Assembly (NCBI RefSeq): GCF_017873815.1
Contig: NZ_JAGGKQ010000004.1
Location: 1 to 64,000, forward strand
From: Halorubrum alkaliphilum
Lineage (GTDB): Archaea; Halobacteriota; Halobacteria; Halobacteriales; Haloferacaceae
DNA: 64,000 bases
Direction of reading: 5' to 3'
Shown here: one piece after another, positions 36,686-45,281 of the stretch
How the letters are laid out: every line of letters begins with the position of its first letter
How positions within the stretch are numbered: position 1 is the first letter of the stretch
Position numbers and translations under genes: made by a program
Notes under the pieces: model-generated
The model's input: only the letters and a program-made list of their open reading frames with translations
Told to the model about the DNA's origin: nothing
Databases searched by the model: none

Positions 36686-37738
36686 ATGTTCGACGACCTC
36701 GACACCGACCGCCGCCCGCTCGTCCTGATCTGGGAGGTCACGCAGGCCTGTGAGCTCGCCTGTCGGCACTGCCGGGCGAACGCGCGTCCCGAGCGTCACC
36801 CGGACGAACTCACCACGGAGGAAGGGAAACGCCTGCTGCGCGAGGCCGCGGCGTTCGGTGACGGCCAGCTGGTCGTGCTCTCTGGTGGCGACCCGCTGAG
36901 CCGCGACGATCTCGTCGAGTTGGTCGAGTACGGGACCGAGCAGGGGAACCGGATGACGATCACGCCGAGCGGCACGCGGTCGCTCACCCCCGACCGGGTC
37001 CGGGCGCTTTCCGACGCCGGAATCCGCCGGATGGCACTCAGTCTCGACGGTGCGACCGCCGAGGAACACGACGCGTTCCGCGGCGAACAGAGCTTCACGG
37101 ACACGATCGAGGCCGCCGAGGCCGCGGCCGACGCGGGGCTCCCGATCCAGATCAACACGACGGTGTGTGCCGAAACGGTCTCGTCGCTGCCGGCGATCCG
37201 CGAGCGCGTCCGCGACCTCGGCGCGGTGCTCTGGTCCGTGTTCTTCCTCGTGCCTGTGGGTCGAGGACGGCTGCTCGACCCGATCCCCCCGGAGCGTGCC
37301 GAGCGGGTGATGGAGTGGCTCCACGCGGTCGACGAAGCGGAGCCGTTCGGCGTCAAGACGACCGAGGCTCCGTTCTACAGACGGGTCGGGATCCAGTCCG
37401 ACCGGGCGGACGCTACACGACGGGGTGGGATCACCGCCGGGCGCGGGTTCGCGTTCGTGAGCCACGTCGGCGACGTCTACCCGTCGGGCTTCCTCCCGAA
37501 GTCGGCGGGGACCGTCCGCGATCGCTCCGTCGTCGACATCTACCGGAACGCCGACCTCTTCGAGCGGCTCCGGGATACGGACGCGCTCTCAGGGAAATGT
37601 GGCGCGTGCGAGTTCCGAGGTGTCTGTGGTGGGAGTCGATCGCGGGCGTACGCACACGCCGGTGACCCGACCGCGAGCGACCCCCTGTGCCCCTACGTCC
37701 CCGAGGGCTACGACGGGGCGATCCCGACGACGGAATAA
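36686..37738 (+). CDS. Radical SAM/SPASM domain protein
   Basis: The 350-residue protein has the radical SAM cluster motif CxxxCxxC at Cys22, Cys26 and Cys29 (ACELACRHCRANARPERH) and a C-terminal SPASM-type cysteine cluster (CGACEFRGVCGGSRSRAYAH, with a later SDPLCPY). It resembles haloarchaeal proteins related to haem-pathway AhbC/AhbD enzymes and peptide modifiers. The ATG at 36686 starts just before the conserved RRPLVLIWEVT; the earlier GTG at 36596 gives an unconserved tail. The substrate is unknown. Confidence 0.9.
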   Translation: MFDDLDTDRRPLVLIWEVTQACELACRHCRANARPERHPDELTTEEGKRLLREAAAFGDGQLVVLSGGDPLSRDDLVELVEYGTEQGNRMTITPSGTRSLTPDRVRALSDAGIRRMALSLDGATAEEHDAFRGEQSFTDTIEAAEAAADAGLPIQINTTVCAETVSSLPAIRERVRDLGAVLWSVFFLVPVGRGRLLDPIPPERAERVMEWLHAVDEAEPFGVKTTEAPFYRRVGIQSDRADATRRGGITAGRGFAFVSHVGDVYPSGFLPKSAGTVRDRSVVDIYRNADLFERLRDTDALSGKCGACEFRGVCGGSRSRAYAHAGDPTASDPLCPYVPEGYDGAIPTTE

Positions 37739-37767
37739 CGGAGCGTATCGCCGTCGGACGCAGTCGC

Positions 37768-38106
37768 TCACGGGCTACCGGGCGCGCCTTCCATCACAGC
37801 GAAGTCCTCGCCGTCGGCGTCGATCCCGATCACCGCCCAGTCGTAGGGAGGTTTCGACGAGACCAGCTGATCGCGGAGCTCTCCCGCGTTGTTACGCCAC
37901 GTAACGAAACATCGGAGCCGAGGCGTCTCGCCGCCGTCCGTGAGATAGGGCTCGAGATCGTCGGTCTCCATACACAGCGTCGTGACGAGTACGCGTCGCC
38001 ACTTTCGTTCGGCAACGAACTCGCGTCCGTTCTCGTCGACGGTGTATCCGAGCTCTCGGAAGACGTCTCTGGCCTCCGTCGTCGGTGGGATGTTCGCAGT
38101 GGCCAT
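37768..38106 (-). CDS. Conserved haloarchaeal protein of unknown function
   Basis: The 112-residue protein (MATANIPPTTEARDVFRELG) is soluble and has the conserved-looking block FVAERKWRRVLVTTL and the C-terminal WAVIGIDADGEDFAVMEG. It is convergent with the radical SAM gene, 29 nt away. No family is recognised with confidence. Confidence 0.7.
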   Translation of the reverse strand: MATANIPPTTEARDVFRELGYTVDENGREFVAERKWRRVLVTTLCMETDDLEPYLTDGGETPRLRCFVTWRNNAGELRDQLVSSKPPYDWAVIGIDADGEDFAVMEGAPGSP

Positions 38107-38230
38107 CTAGCCGGAGGTTGGCCGCGATCCGTGATAAACTTTCTCACGATTCTCGGGAACCGATCGACCGTCAACGGCATCTCCCGCCGTTGCTCGTCGA
38201 TGTAGGCGGCTACATTGCCTATAAACCCGG

Positions 38231-38476
38231 TCACTCGTGGGCGGCGTCCCACTCGTCCGGCTTTCGGAGGTTCCCGCAGTCGGTACACTGGATCCGCCCC
38301 ATCGTGTCCATCGCGGTGTCGAGCGAGCCGCACCCGCCACAGGCGAACCCCCATCGGTCTCTGGCGTCGGCGTCGGCGAAGACGACGTAAAACGGCCCCT
38401 CGGCACCACGTTCGGCCTGTCCCCGATCGATATACACTCGCTCGCCGTCCGCGGTCGTCGACGCGTTGAGGCTCAT
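38231..38476 (-). CDS. Small zinc-ribbon protein (DUF5816-like)
   Basis: The 81-residue protein starts MSLNASTTADGERVYIDRGQ at the ATG at 38476 and has two CxxC pairs (FACGGCGSLDTAMDT and IQCTDCGNLRKPDEW) that should bind one zinc. A longer upstream frame is antisense to the IscA gene. The function is unknown; the DUF assignment is from memory. Confidence 0.8.
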   Translation of the reverse strand: MSLNASTTADGERVYIDRGQAERGAEGPFYVVFADADARDRWGFACGGCGSLDTAMDTMGRIQCTDCGNLRKPDEWDAAHE

Positions 38477-38546
38477 GCTCGTCTCTAGCCCGTCAAGGGA
38501 CTTAAACGGGGCGAGCGGTAGGGAACGAACGGTAGCGGAAGAACTT

Positions 38547-38912
38547 CTACGTGCGGAACGACTCGCCGCAGCCGCACTCGGAGACGACGTTGGGGTTCTC
38601 GACGTTGAACCCGGCCGCCTGAAGCCCGCTCTCGTACTCGAGTCTGCTTCCGCCGATGTAGTTGCGGCTGGCGGGGTCGACGAACACCCGCAGCCCGTGG
38701 TGTTCGACCACGAGGTCGTCCCCTTCCGGTTCCGTATCGAATCGCATTCCGTACGAGAGCCCCGCACAGCCACCCTGCTGAACGAACAGCCGGAGCCCGG
38801 CCTCGCCGGTGTCGAGTCCTTCGCCCTCCAGTAGCGACAGCGCCTCCTCGGCGGCGTCCGGCGTCACCTCGATAGCGGGATCGCCGCTCGTCTCTACCGA
38901 TTCCGTACTCAT
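38547..38912 (-). CDS. Iron-sulfur cluster carrier protein, HesB/IscA/ErpA family
   Basis: The 121-residue protein has the three conserved cysteines of A-type carriers: VQQGGCAGLSYGMRFD and the C-terminal CGCGESF. It begins MSTESVETSGDPAIEVTPDA at 38912. A-type carriers receive Fe-S clusters from scaffolds and pass them on. Confidence 0.93.
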   Translation of the reverse strand: MSTESVETSGDPAIEVTPDAAEEALSLLEGEGLDTGEAGLRLFVQQGGCAGLSYGMRFDTEPEGDDLVVEHHGLRVFVDPASRNYIGGSRLEYESGLQAAGFNVENPNVVSECGCGESFRT

Positions 38913-39000
38913 GGAAAGCCGTACCACCCGCAGGATGAAAACCCTGACGCCGCGATGAAACCACTGGTGGTTTCGACGATCCCGATCGGTCCGCGGTCCG

Positions 39001-40278
39001 TCACTCGAACCGCTTTCGAACGCTCTCGGCGTGGGCCTCCAACCCCTCCGCCTCCGCGAGCGTCGTCACGACGTCGGCGACGCCCGAGAGCGACTCCCGG
39101 TCCAGCCGCTGGACCGTCGACGACCGCAGGAACGTGTCGACTGAAAGCCCGCCGTAGCGTTTCGCCCCGCCGTTCGTCGGCAACACGTGGTTCGTCCCGG
39201 CGGCGTAGTCACCGGCGGCGACCGGCGAGAAGTCGCCGAGGAACACCGAACCGGCGTTCGTGATCCGGTCCAACAGCGCCTCGTCGTCCTCGGCCATGAT
39301 CGAGAGGTGCTCGGCGGCGTACTCCTCGGTGAACAGGACCGCCTCCGGCATCGACCGCGCACACAACACGCCGGAGGCGTCGTTGTCGAGGGCGGCACGG
39401 ATCGTCTCCGCACGGGCCCGCTCGTCGACGCCCGCCTCGACCGCCTCGGCGACCGCCGCCGCGAGATCCGCGTCGGCGGTGACAGCCACGACGGAGGCGT
39501 TCGGGTCGTGTTCCGCCTGCGCGAGCAGCTCCGCGGCGACGAGCTCGGGGTCGGCCGTCCCGTCGGCGAGCACCAACACCTCGCTCGGCCCCGCGAGGAA
39601 GTCGATCTCGACGTCGCCCTGCACCTCGGCCTTGGCCGCGGTCACCCACTTGTTTCCGGGGCCGACCACCTTCTGGACGTTCGTCACCGTCTCGGTGCCG
39701 TACGCCAACGCGGCGATCGCCTGTGCGCCGCCGACCTGATAGACGGCGTCCGCGCCCGCCTCGTGGATCGCCGCGAGCGTCGCCGGGGAGATCTCCTCGG
39801 CGGGCGGAGTCGCGACCGCGACGTGGTCGACGCCCGCCACCGTCGCCGGGATCACGCCCATCAGCGCGCTGGAAGGATACGCTGCCGCCCCGCCCGGCAC
39901 GTACACGCCCGCCCGGTCGATCGGGCGGAACCGGCGTCCCAGCTCCCGGCCGTCGAACTCCTCGCGCCAGTCCTCGGGTCGCTGACGCTCGTGGAACGCG
40001 CGGACGTTGTCCGCGGCCTCCCGGATCGCGTCGAGCACGGGATCGTCGGCGTCGGCCAACTCGTCGTGTGCGCGGGCGGCCTCGTCGGTGATCTCGAGGT
40101 TGCCGACGGCGATCCCGTCGAACTCCTCGGCGAACTCGCGAACGGCGACATCACCCTCCTTGCGAACCCGTTCGACTATTCCCCGCACGTCCCCGCGAAC
40201 CGCTTCGACGCCCGCGTCGCGCTCGAAGAAGGCGCGCCGCTCCGCGGGCGAGAGGTCGGCGACGGCTCGTACGTCCAT
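39001..40278 (-). CDS. hisD: Histidinol dehydrogenase
   Basis: HisD catalyses the last two steps of histidine synthesis, L-histidinol to L-histidine with NAD+. The 425-residue protein starts MDVRAVADLSPAERRAFFER and has the family blocks (IDRAGVYVPGGAAAYPSSAL, GPGNKWVTAAKAEVQGDVEI, EYAAEHLSIMAEDDEALL, NHVLPTNGGAKRYGGLSVDT) including zinc-ligand and catalytic histidines. A small membrane protein gene lies 38 nt upstream. Confidence 0.97.
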   Translation of the reverse strand: MDVRAVADLSPAERRAFFERDAGVEAVRGDVRGIVERVRKEGDVAVREFAEEFDGIAVGNLEITDEAARAHDELADADDPVLDAIREAADNVRAFHERQRPEDWREEFDGRELGRRFRPIDRAGVYVPGGAAAYPSSALMGVIPATVAGVDHVAVATPPAEEISPATLAAIHEAGADAVYQVGGAQAIAALAYGTETVTNVQKVVGPGNKWVTAAKAEVQGDVEIDFLAGPSEVLVLADGTADPELVAAELLAQAEHDPNASVVAVTADADLAAAVAEAVEAGVDERARAETIRAALDNDASGVLCARSMPEAVLFTEEYAAEHLSIMAEDDEALLDRITNAGSVFLGDFSPVAAGDYAAGTNHVLPTNGGAKRYGGLSVDTFLRSSTVQRLDRESLSGVADVVTTLAEAEGLEAHAESVRKRFE

Positions 40279-40316
40279 ACCGATCGTGCGTGGCGGACGG
40301 AAAAGGGCGTTCCGAC

Positions 40317-40526
40317 TCACTCCAGCGGACGGATCCCGGTTGCGTCGAGCGTCGCGAGGACGACCAATCCCGCCAGCAGCGCGGCCGCGGCGAAGAGTAG
40401 CGGTGCCGAGAGCGTCACCGCGAGCTCGTAGGGCGCGAGGAGTCGGGTCGTCCCGCGGACGACGAAGGAGGCGAACACGAGCCCGAACGCGACGAGGACC
40501 AGCTGGACGAATCGGGCTCTGTTCAT
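40317..40526 (-). CDS. Small two-helix membrane protein
   Basis: The 69-residue protein is almost entirely two hydrophobic segments (FVQLVLVAFGLVFASFVV and LAVTLSAPLLFAAAALLAGL). It begins MNRARFVQLVL and sits between crtB and hisD on the same strand with short gaps (19 and 38 nt). Position and hydrophobic pattern support a real gene; no family is recognised. Confidence 0.6.
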   Translation of the reverse strand: MNRARFVQLVLVAFGLVFASFVVRGTTRLLAPYELAVTLSAPLLFAAAALLAGLVVLATLDATGIRPLE

Positions 40527-40545
40527 TTCGGGAGCGTCGACCGTC

Positions 40546-41511
40546 TCAGTCGGTCCGGAACGCGGTCGCGTCCGGCGGTCCGTGTCCGTGTCGTCCGTGG
40601 TCGGCGTCGAAACCGTGGCTCATCTCGTAGAACACGGCCTCCGGATCCTGCTTCCACTGCCACTTCCAGCGGGTCCGGACGAGCAGCGATATCTTTCGGG
40701 TGAAAGAGAGCGACGGCGTCGTCGAGACGGTGTCGTACCCCAGATTCCGGATGAGACGGTGGTGGTCGGCGTACAACACCGCCGCCAGCAACACGGCCAG
40801 TTGGCAGTCGTCGGGGAGGTACTTGATCCCGGCGACGCCCTCCTCGTAGAGCCGTTCGGTCCGGACGAGCTCCTCGCGGATCGCGGCGGCGACGTCGTCG
40901 TCGAACTCCAAGTTCAAGATTCGCTCCTCGCTCACGCCGTGTCTCTCCAGCGTCTCCAGCGGGAGGTAGATCCGGTCGCGCTCGACCACGTCCTCGCGGA
41001 CGTCACGGAGGAAGTTCGTCATCTGGAACGCCTCCCCCAGCTTCGTCGCGTGCGGCAGCGCGGTCGCCTCCGTCTCCGCGTCGAGTCCCATGATCGCGGT
41101 CATCATCCGGCCGACCGCGGAGGCGGAGCCGTCCATGTACGCCTCAAGGTCAGCATACGTCTCGTAGCGGTCGGTGTCGATGTCGCTCTCCATCGCGTCG
41201 ACGAACGCGTGAACGTCCTCGTCGGCGATGCCGTGTTCGGCCCGGACCGACCCGAACGCGTCGAGTACGGGGTCGTCCGTCTCCCGTTCGCCGAGTGCGG
41301 CCGCTCGAAGCCGGTCGAGCTCCGCACGCTGCTCCTCGGGCGGAGCCGTGTCCTCCGCGTCGACGACCTCGTCGGCGATGCGGAAGAACCCGTACAGCAC
41401 GTACGTCGGATGTCGGATCCGTTCCGGCAGCAGGCGGGTGGCAACGTGGAACGTCTTCCCGGTACGGCGCTGGATCCGCTTGCTCCGGGCAACCTGCGTT
41501 TTCTCTACCAT
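40546..41511 (-). CDS. crtB: Phytoene synthase
   Basis: The 321-residue protein belongs to the squalene/phytoene synthase family, joining two geranylgeranyl diphosphates to make phytoene, the precursor of bacterioruberin carotenoids. The Asp-rich motifs are present (DEVVDAEDT and DVREDVVERDRIYLP). The ATG at 41511 gives the conserved N-terminus MVEKTQVARSKRIQRRTGKT. No other carotenoid gene is adjacent. Confidence 0.93.
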   Translation of the reverse strand: MVEKTQVARSKRIQRRTGKTFHVATRLLPERIRHPTYVLYGFFRIADEVVDAEDTAPPEEQRAELDRLRAAALGERETDDPVLDAFGSVRAEHGIADEDVHAFVDAMESDIDTDRYETYADLEAYMDGSASAVGRMMTAIMGLDAETEATALPHATKLGEAFQMTNFLRDVREDVVERDRIYLPLETLERHGVSEERILNLEFDDDVAAAIREELVRTERLYEEGVAGIKYLPDDCQLAVLLAAVLYADHHRLIRNLGYDTVSTTPSLSFTRKISLLVRTRWKWQWKQDPEAVFYEMSHGFDADHGRHGHGPPDATAFRTD

Positions 41512-41682
41512 GGTGACCCCAGCAGGTCGACGGAGAGGGTCGAGAGCGGGTCGCCCATCATACGTGAAACGACGGTCCCCACCAACATAACAGTTCCCAC
41601 ATACTACCTTTATTTCGACCCGATCGGCCACGATCCATCCCGTGGATCCGCGGCCGGCTACGGGGTCGATGGTTCACCGGAT

Positions 41683-41853
41683 CTAATAGAAGGTGTCGCT
41701 ACAGTCGTAGACGACTCCGTGAACGGGGCAGACGTACTTACAGTGTCGGTGATCCATCGCCGTCCCGCAGCGCGGACACGGTCGTCCGCCGTGATCGGCG
41801 TCGGCTCCCTCGCTCGTATCGCTCACGTCCCCTCCGAGGGTGGCGACCGACAT
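41683..41853 (-). CDS. Small zinc-finger protein
   Basis: The 56-residue protein (MSVATLGGDVSDTSEGADAD) carries a compact zinc-binding core: CPRCGTAMDHRHCKYVCPVH, followed by GVVYDCSDTFY. Such small zinc-finger proteins are common in haloarchaea and some affect biofilm or stress behaviour. Longer frames upstream run through the tRNA-derived repeats and are rejected. Confidence 0.75.
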   Translation of the reverse strand: MSVATLGGDVSDTSEGADADHGGRPCPRCGTAMDHRHCKYVCPVHGVVYDCSDTFY

Positions 41854-41892
41854 AATCGCTTGGCTCCAGCGACGTTCCGGTGGCTGCCGATC

Positions 41893-42132
41893 GTTCGTCC
41901 CAGAAATGGGCTCGGGCGGGTTCGAACCGGAGAAAGACGATCGTCTCGTTTCACTCGACGCTGCGTCTTTCAGGGCTCGACCACCTTCACATACATTTCT
42001 GTGACTCACTCCGTTCGTCCCAGAAATGGGCTCGGGCGGGTTCGAACCGGAGAAAGACGATCGTCTCGTTTCACTCGACGCTGCGTCTTTCAGGGCTCGA
42101 CCACCTTCACATACATTTCTGTGACTCACTCC
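41893..42132 (-). repeat. Two tandem 120-bp units carrying the tRNA-Val 3' end
   Basis: Two identical 120-bp units (41893-42012 and 42013-42132) lie directly downstream of tRNA-Val. Each contains the last 22 nt of the tRNA (T arm and 3' acceptor strand, ending CCCGCCCGAGCCCA on the minus strand) and its first 26 nt of trailer; the first 15 nt of the unit recur at the real tRNA end (42133-42147). An 8-bp inverted repeat CATTTCTG/CAGAAATG brackets the loop of each trailer. The units differ from the tRNA upstream of the T arm. Confidence 0.95.
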
Positions 42133-42146
42133 GTTCGTCCCAGAAA

Positions 42147-42220
42147 TGGGCTCGGGCGGGTTCGAACCGCCGACCTCAGCCTTGTAAAGGCCGCGTCATA
42201 ACCAGCTAGACCACGAGCCC
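42147..42220 (-). tRNA. tRNA-Val (anticodon TAC)
   Basis: On the minus strand the acceptor GGGCTCG pairs with CGAGCCC and ends with discriminator A. The anticodon loop TTTACAA gives anticodon TAC, and the T arm GGCGGTTCGAACCCGCC is intact. A G-U pair is present in the anticodon stem. The gene is 74 nt with no intron. Confidence 0.96.
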
Positions 42221-42281
42221 TCACCCGGACGCAGCCGCCGCGAGCGGAAAACGATTTCTTTCTTCGCCGCGAGCACTCCAT

Positions 42282-42764
42282 GTGAACCGACGCCGCCTCG
42301 GACTCCTCGCCGCCGTCCTCGTCGTCCTCGGAATCGCCCTTGCCGCCGTCTTCACGGCGGCTCCCGCGCTGTTGATCACGGGCTATGAGACGACCACGGT
42401 CGAGGCGGTCGACGGCGAGAGCGAGGCGGAACTCGCCAGCGTGGAGGCACGGATCGCCGACGACGGGCTCAAACGCTACGTCGGGCTCTCGGCGACGGAC
42501 GAACTCGACGACGACGAGGGAATGCTGTTCGTCCACGACGAGCCGGGCGAGTACGGCTACGTGATGCGGAACATGGCGTTCGCGATCGACATCCTGTTCG
42601 TCGCGCCCGACGGGGAGGTGACCCGGATACACGAGGCCGAACCCGAGTCGCGCCCGCTGACGACGTACGAGGGAGAGGGCCAATACGTCCTCGAAGTCCC
42701 GGTGGGCTGGAGCGAGCGCCACGGCGTCGAGCCGGGCGACCGGATCCAGTTTGCCCTCCCGTGA
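42282..42764 (+). CDS. DUF192 family protein, membrane-anchored
   Basis: The 160-residue protein starts at a GTG (42282) with an N-terminal hydrophobic helix (LGLLAAVLVVLGIALAAVF), so the DUF192 domain faces outside. The domain is clear (RYVGLSATDELDDDEGMLFV, YVMRNMAFAIDILFVAPDGE, GQYVLEVPVGWSERHGVEPG). Function is unknown. A second DUF192 protein is encoded at 55942-56529, there as a lipoprotein. Confidence 0.88.
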   Translation: MNRRRLGLLAAVLVVLGIALAAVFTAAPALLITGYETTTVEAVDGESEAELASVEARIADDGLKRYVGLSATDELDDDEGMLFVHDEPGEYGYVMRNMAFAIDILFVAPDGEVTRIHEAEPESRPLTTYEGEGQYVLEVPVGWSERHGVEPGDRIQFALP

Positions 42765-42847
42765 GAGCCGACGGCGTACGATGAACGCCCGATCCGGCCG
42801 AACGCGACGACGAAACCCTTTCACGCCTCCCTTCCGTCCCGTCGACT

Positions 42848-43261
42848 ATGACCGGTCTCCTCCGACGTGTCGCGTGGAACCTGCGACACCGCTGGCGACG
42901 GGTGTTCGGGCTGCTCGTCGTCGGTGCCGGCACCCTCGCGCCGTTTCTCACCGGGCTCTGGTGGACGCTCCCGCTCGTCTGGTTCCTCGGACTGTTCGTC
43001 GTTCTCCCCGTCCTCCACACGCTCGCGAAGCCCGTTCCCGACGACGACACGGGCGACGACGATCGCGCTCGGAGCGTCGATCCGGCGCTCGACGCCCTCC
43101 GCGAACGCTATGCGCGCGGCGATATCGACGAGGCGGAGTTCGAGCGCCGGCTCGATCGTCTGCTGGAGACCGAGGACGCCGAGACCGTCGACCGCGACGG
43201 CGACGTGGCCGCCCGCGTCCGGGAGGGCCTCGAACGTGAAGTGGAGCGGCTCCGGGAGTGA
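42848..43261 (+). CDS. SHOCT-domain small membrane protein
   Basis: The 137-residue protein has two hydrophobic segments (VFGLLVVGAGTLAPFL and LPLVWFLGLFVVLPVLHTLA) and a C-terminal SHOCT motif (DPALDALRERYARGDIDEAEFE, about 78-100). SHOCT motifs often mediate oligomerisation. The DUF4013 gene starts 18 nt later, so the two are likely cotranscribed. Confidence 0.85.
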   Translation: MTGLLRRVAWNLRHRWRRVFGLLVVGAGTLAPFLTGLWWTLPLVWFLGLFVVLPVLHTLAKPVPDDDTGDDDRARSVDPALDALRERYARGDIDEAEFERRLDRLLETEDAETVDRDGDVAARVREGLEREVERLRE

Positions 43262-43279
43262 TCCGGAGGTGACCCGGAC

Positions 43280-43960
43280 GTGATCCGGGAACTACTCCGG
43301 TACCCGTTCGCGGGATCACCGCGAGTCGACGCGGTGCTCGTCGGTGGCGGTCTCCATCTGATCGCGGTGTGGCTCCCGCTGCTCCCGTTCGTCGTCGTGG
43401 CCGGCTACGGAGCGCGCGTACTCGCCGCGACCGCCGACGTCGATCGGGTCCGTGACGCCGATCGACCGGGATGGCGGCCGGTCCGCCCCCTCCTGGCCGA
43501 CGGGCTCCGGATGGTGGTGACGGCCGTCGGCTACCTCGCGGTCCCGGTGATTCTGCTCGTCGTGACGTTCGGCGGCCCTCTCGAACGGGTCGACCCGACC
43601 GGAACGACGGACGGAACCGTGTTTCTCCTCGGGACCACGCTCACGACGATGCTCGCGTTCGCGGTCGCGTATCCGCTTCCCGCCGCGCTCGTCGCGGTCG
43701 CCCGCGAGCGCTCCCTCCGTGCCGCGGTCGACACGTCGCTCGTGGGTCCCGCGACGCGGGACGCGGGCTACCTCGTCGCCGTCCTCCTCTCGACGCCAGC
43801 GCTCGCGCTCGCCGCCGGCGCGTACGGCGCGCTCAACGTCGTCGCACTCGGGTTTTTCGTCGCGTTCTACGTCGAGGTGGTGGTCGCCGCAGTGCTCGGG
43901 AACGCGACCGGCCGCGCGTGGCGGCGTCGCGGGATCGTCGACGGCGAGCGCTACGGCTAG
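43280..43960 (+). CDS. DUF4013 membrane protein
   Basis: The 226-residue protein starts at a GTG (MIRELLRYPFAGSPRVDAVL) and has five or six hydrophobic segments with the GYGARVLAA motif typical of DUF4013. It follows the SHOCT gene closely. Function is unknown. Confidence 0.8.
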   Translation: MIRELLRYPFAGSPRVDAVLVGGGLHLIAVWLPLLPFVVVAGYGARVLAATADVDRVRDADRPGWRPVRPLLADGLRMVVTAVGYLAVPVILLVVTFGGPLERVDPTGTTDGTVFLLGTTLTTMLAFAVAYPLPAALVAVARERSLRAAVDTSLVGPATRDAGYLVAVLLSTPALALAAGAYGALNVVALGFFVAFYVEVVVAAVLGNATGRAWRRRGIVDGERYG

Positions 43961-44009
43961 GCCGTCGATGGTGTGGCGATCGACGAAAAACGGGGGCGAC
44001 CGACGGCGG

Positions 44010-45281
44010 CTACACTCGGCGCTCGTCGAGCTCCGCGTCGTCGAGCGAGCGGCTGTGAACCGCCTCGCCGGTGTCGCCGTCGAAAACGTGGATCGCGTCC
44101 GCGGGGAGGCCGACGCGGACGCGCGTCCCGGAGTCGATCCGGCGGAGTCCGTTAACCGTCGCGACGAGCTCCGGCCCGTCGTCGAGCGTCACGTGAACCA
44201 CGTTCTCGTCGCCCATCGGCTCGACGACGGTCACGATCCCGCCGAAGACGTGATCGGCCGCGGCGTCCCCGAGCGGACTGGCTCCCGCGGCGGCAGCGTC
44301 GCTCTCGTCGTCGGCGGTAACCGGCTCGATGAGGACGTCCTCGGGCCGGATCCCGAGTGCGGCCTCGGCGCTCCCGGCGACCGCGTCCCGAACGTCCGCA
44401 CCGAGCGGATAGCGGAACTCGACCGTCTCCAGCTGCCGGTCGTCCTCGTCGTCCGCCGTGAGACCGATCCGCGACTCGTCGGGCCCGTCCACCGGTACCT
44501 CGAACTCGCCGAGGAGCGCTCCGTCGTCGACGCCGCAGTCGACAAAGTTCATCGACGGCTCCCCGATGAAGCTCCCGACGAACCGGTTTGCCGGGCGGTG
44601 ATACGCCTCCAGAGGCGTCGCCACCTGCTGGAGTTCGCCGGCATCGAGGATGGCGATCCGGTCACCCATCGTCATCGCCTCCGTCTGGTCGTGGGTGACG
44701 TAGACGGTCGTCGTGTCGAGGTCCTCTTGGAGCTGTTGGAGCTCCGTACGCATCTGCGACCGGAGTTTGGCGTCGAGGTTGCTGAGCGGTTCGTCCATCA
44801 GGAACGCCTTTGGCTCGCGGACGATAGCGCGCCCGAGCGCGACGCGTTGTCGCTGCCCGCCCGAGAGCGCCCCCGGCTTCCGGTCGAGGAGTTCGGTGAT
44901 GTCGAGCATCCCTGCGGTCTCCTCGACGCGTGCGTTTCGCTCGTCGGCCGGTAGATCGGTCGATTCTTCGAGGCCGAACCGCATGTTCTCTCGGACGGTC
45001 ATATGCGGGTACAGCGCGTACGACTGAAACACCATCGCGATGTCCCGCTCCGCGGGTGCCTGATCGTTGATCCGCTGGTCGTCGAGCCGGATCTCGCCGT
45101 CCGTGATCGATTCGAGCCCCGCGACCATTCGGAGCGTCGTCGACTTTCCACAGCCTGAGGGGCCGACGAGGACGAGGAACTCCCCGTCCGCGATGTCGAC
45201 GTTCACGTCGTCCACGGCGAGGACGGAGCCGTCCCCCTCGCCGAACCGCTTCGTCACCGAGTCGAGTTCGAGTCGTGCCAT
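44010..45281 (-). CDS. Carbohydrate ABC transporter ATP-binding protein (MalK/UgpC type)
   Basis: The 423-residue ATPase has Walker A (GPSGCGKSTTLRM), the signature LSGGQRQRVALGRA, Walker B (AFLMDEPLSNLDAKL) and the H-loop (VTHDQTEAM). A C-terminal regulatory OB/TOBE region (240-400) marks the sugar-importer class. The N-terminal block DVNVDIADGEFLVLVGPSGC is standard. It overlaps the MalG-type permease by 1 nt and is the last gene of a four-gene operon. Confidence 0.95.
   Translation of the reverse strand: MARLELDSVTKRFGEGDGSVLAVDDVNVDIADGEFLVLVGPSGCGKSTTLRMVAGLESITDGEIRLDDQRINDQAPAERDIAMVFQSYALYPHMTVRENMRFGLEESTDLPADERNARVEETAGMLDITELLDRKPGALSGGQRQRVALGRAIVREPKAFLMDEPLSNLDAKLRSQMRTELQQLQEDLDTTTVYVTHDQTEAMTMGDRIAILDAGELQQVATPLEAYHRPANRFVGSFIGEPSMNFVDCGVDDGALLGEFEVPVDGPDESRIGLTADDEDDRQLETVEFRYPLGADVRDAVAGSAEAALGIRPEDVLIEPVTADDESDAAAAGASPLGDAAADHVFGGIVTVVEPMGDENVVHVTLDDGPELVATVNGLRRIDSGTRVRVGLPADAIHVFDGDTGEAVHSRSLDDAELDERRV

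Noticed and set aside
41880-42209. A repetitive 109-codon frame (RSSQKWARAGSNRR units)
   Set aside because: It is the translation of the tRNA-Val-derived 120-bp repeats and runs into the tRNA gene antisense.
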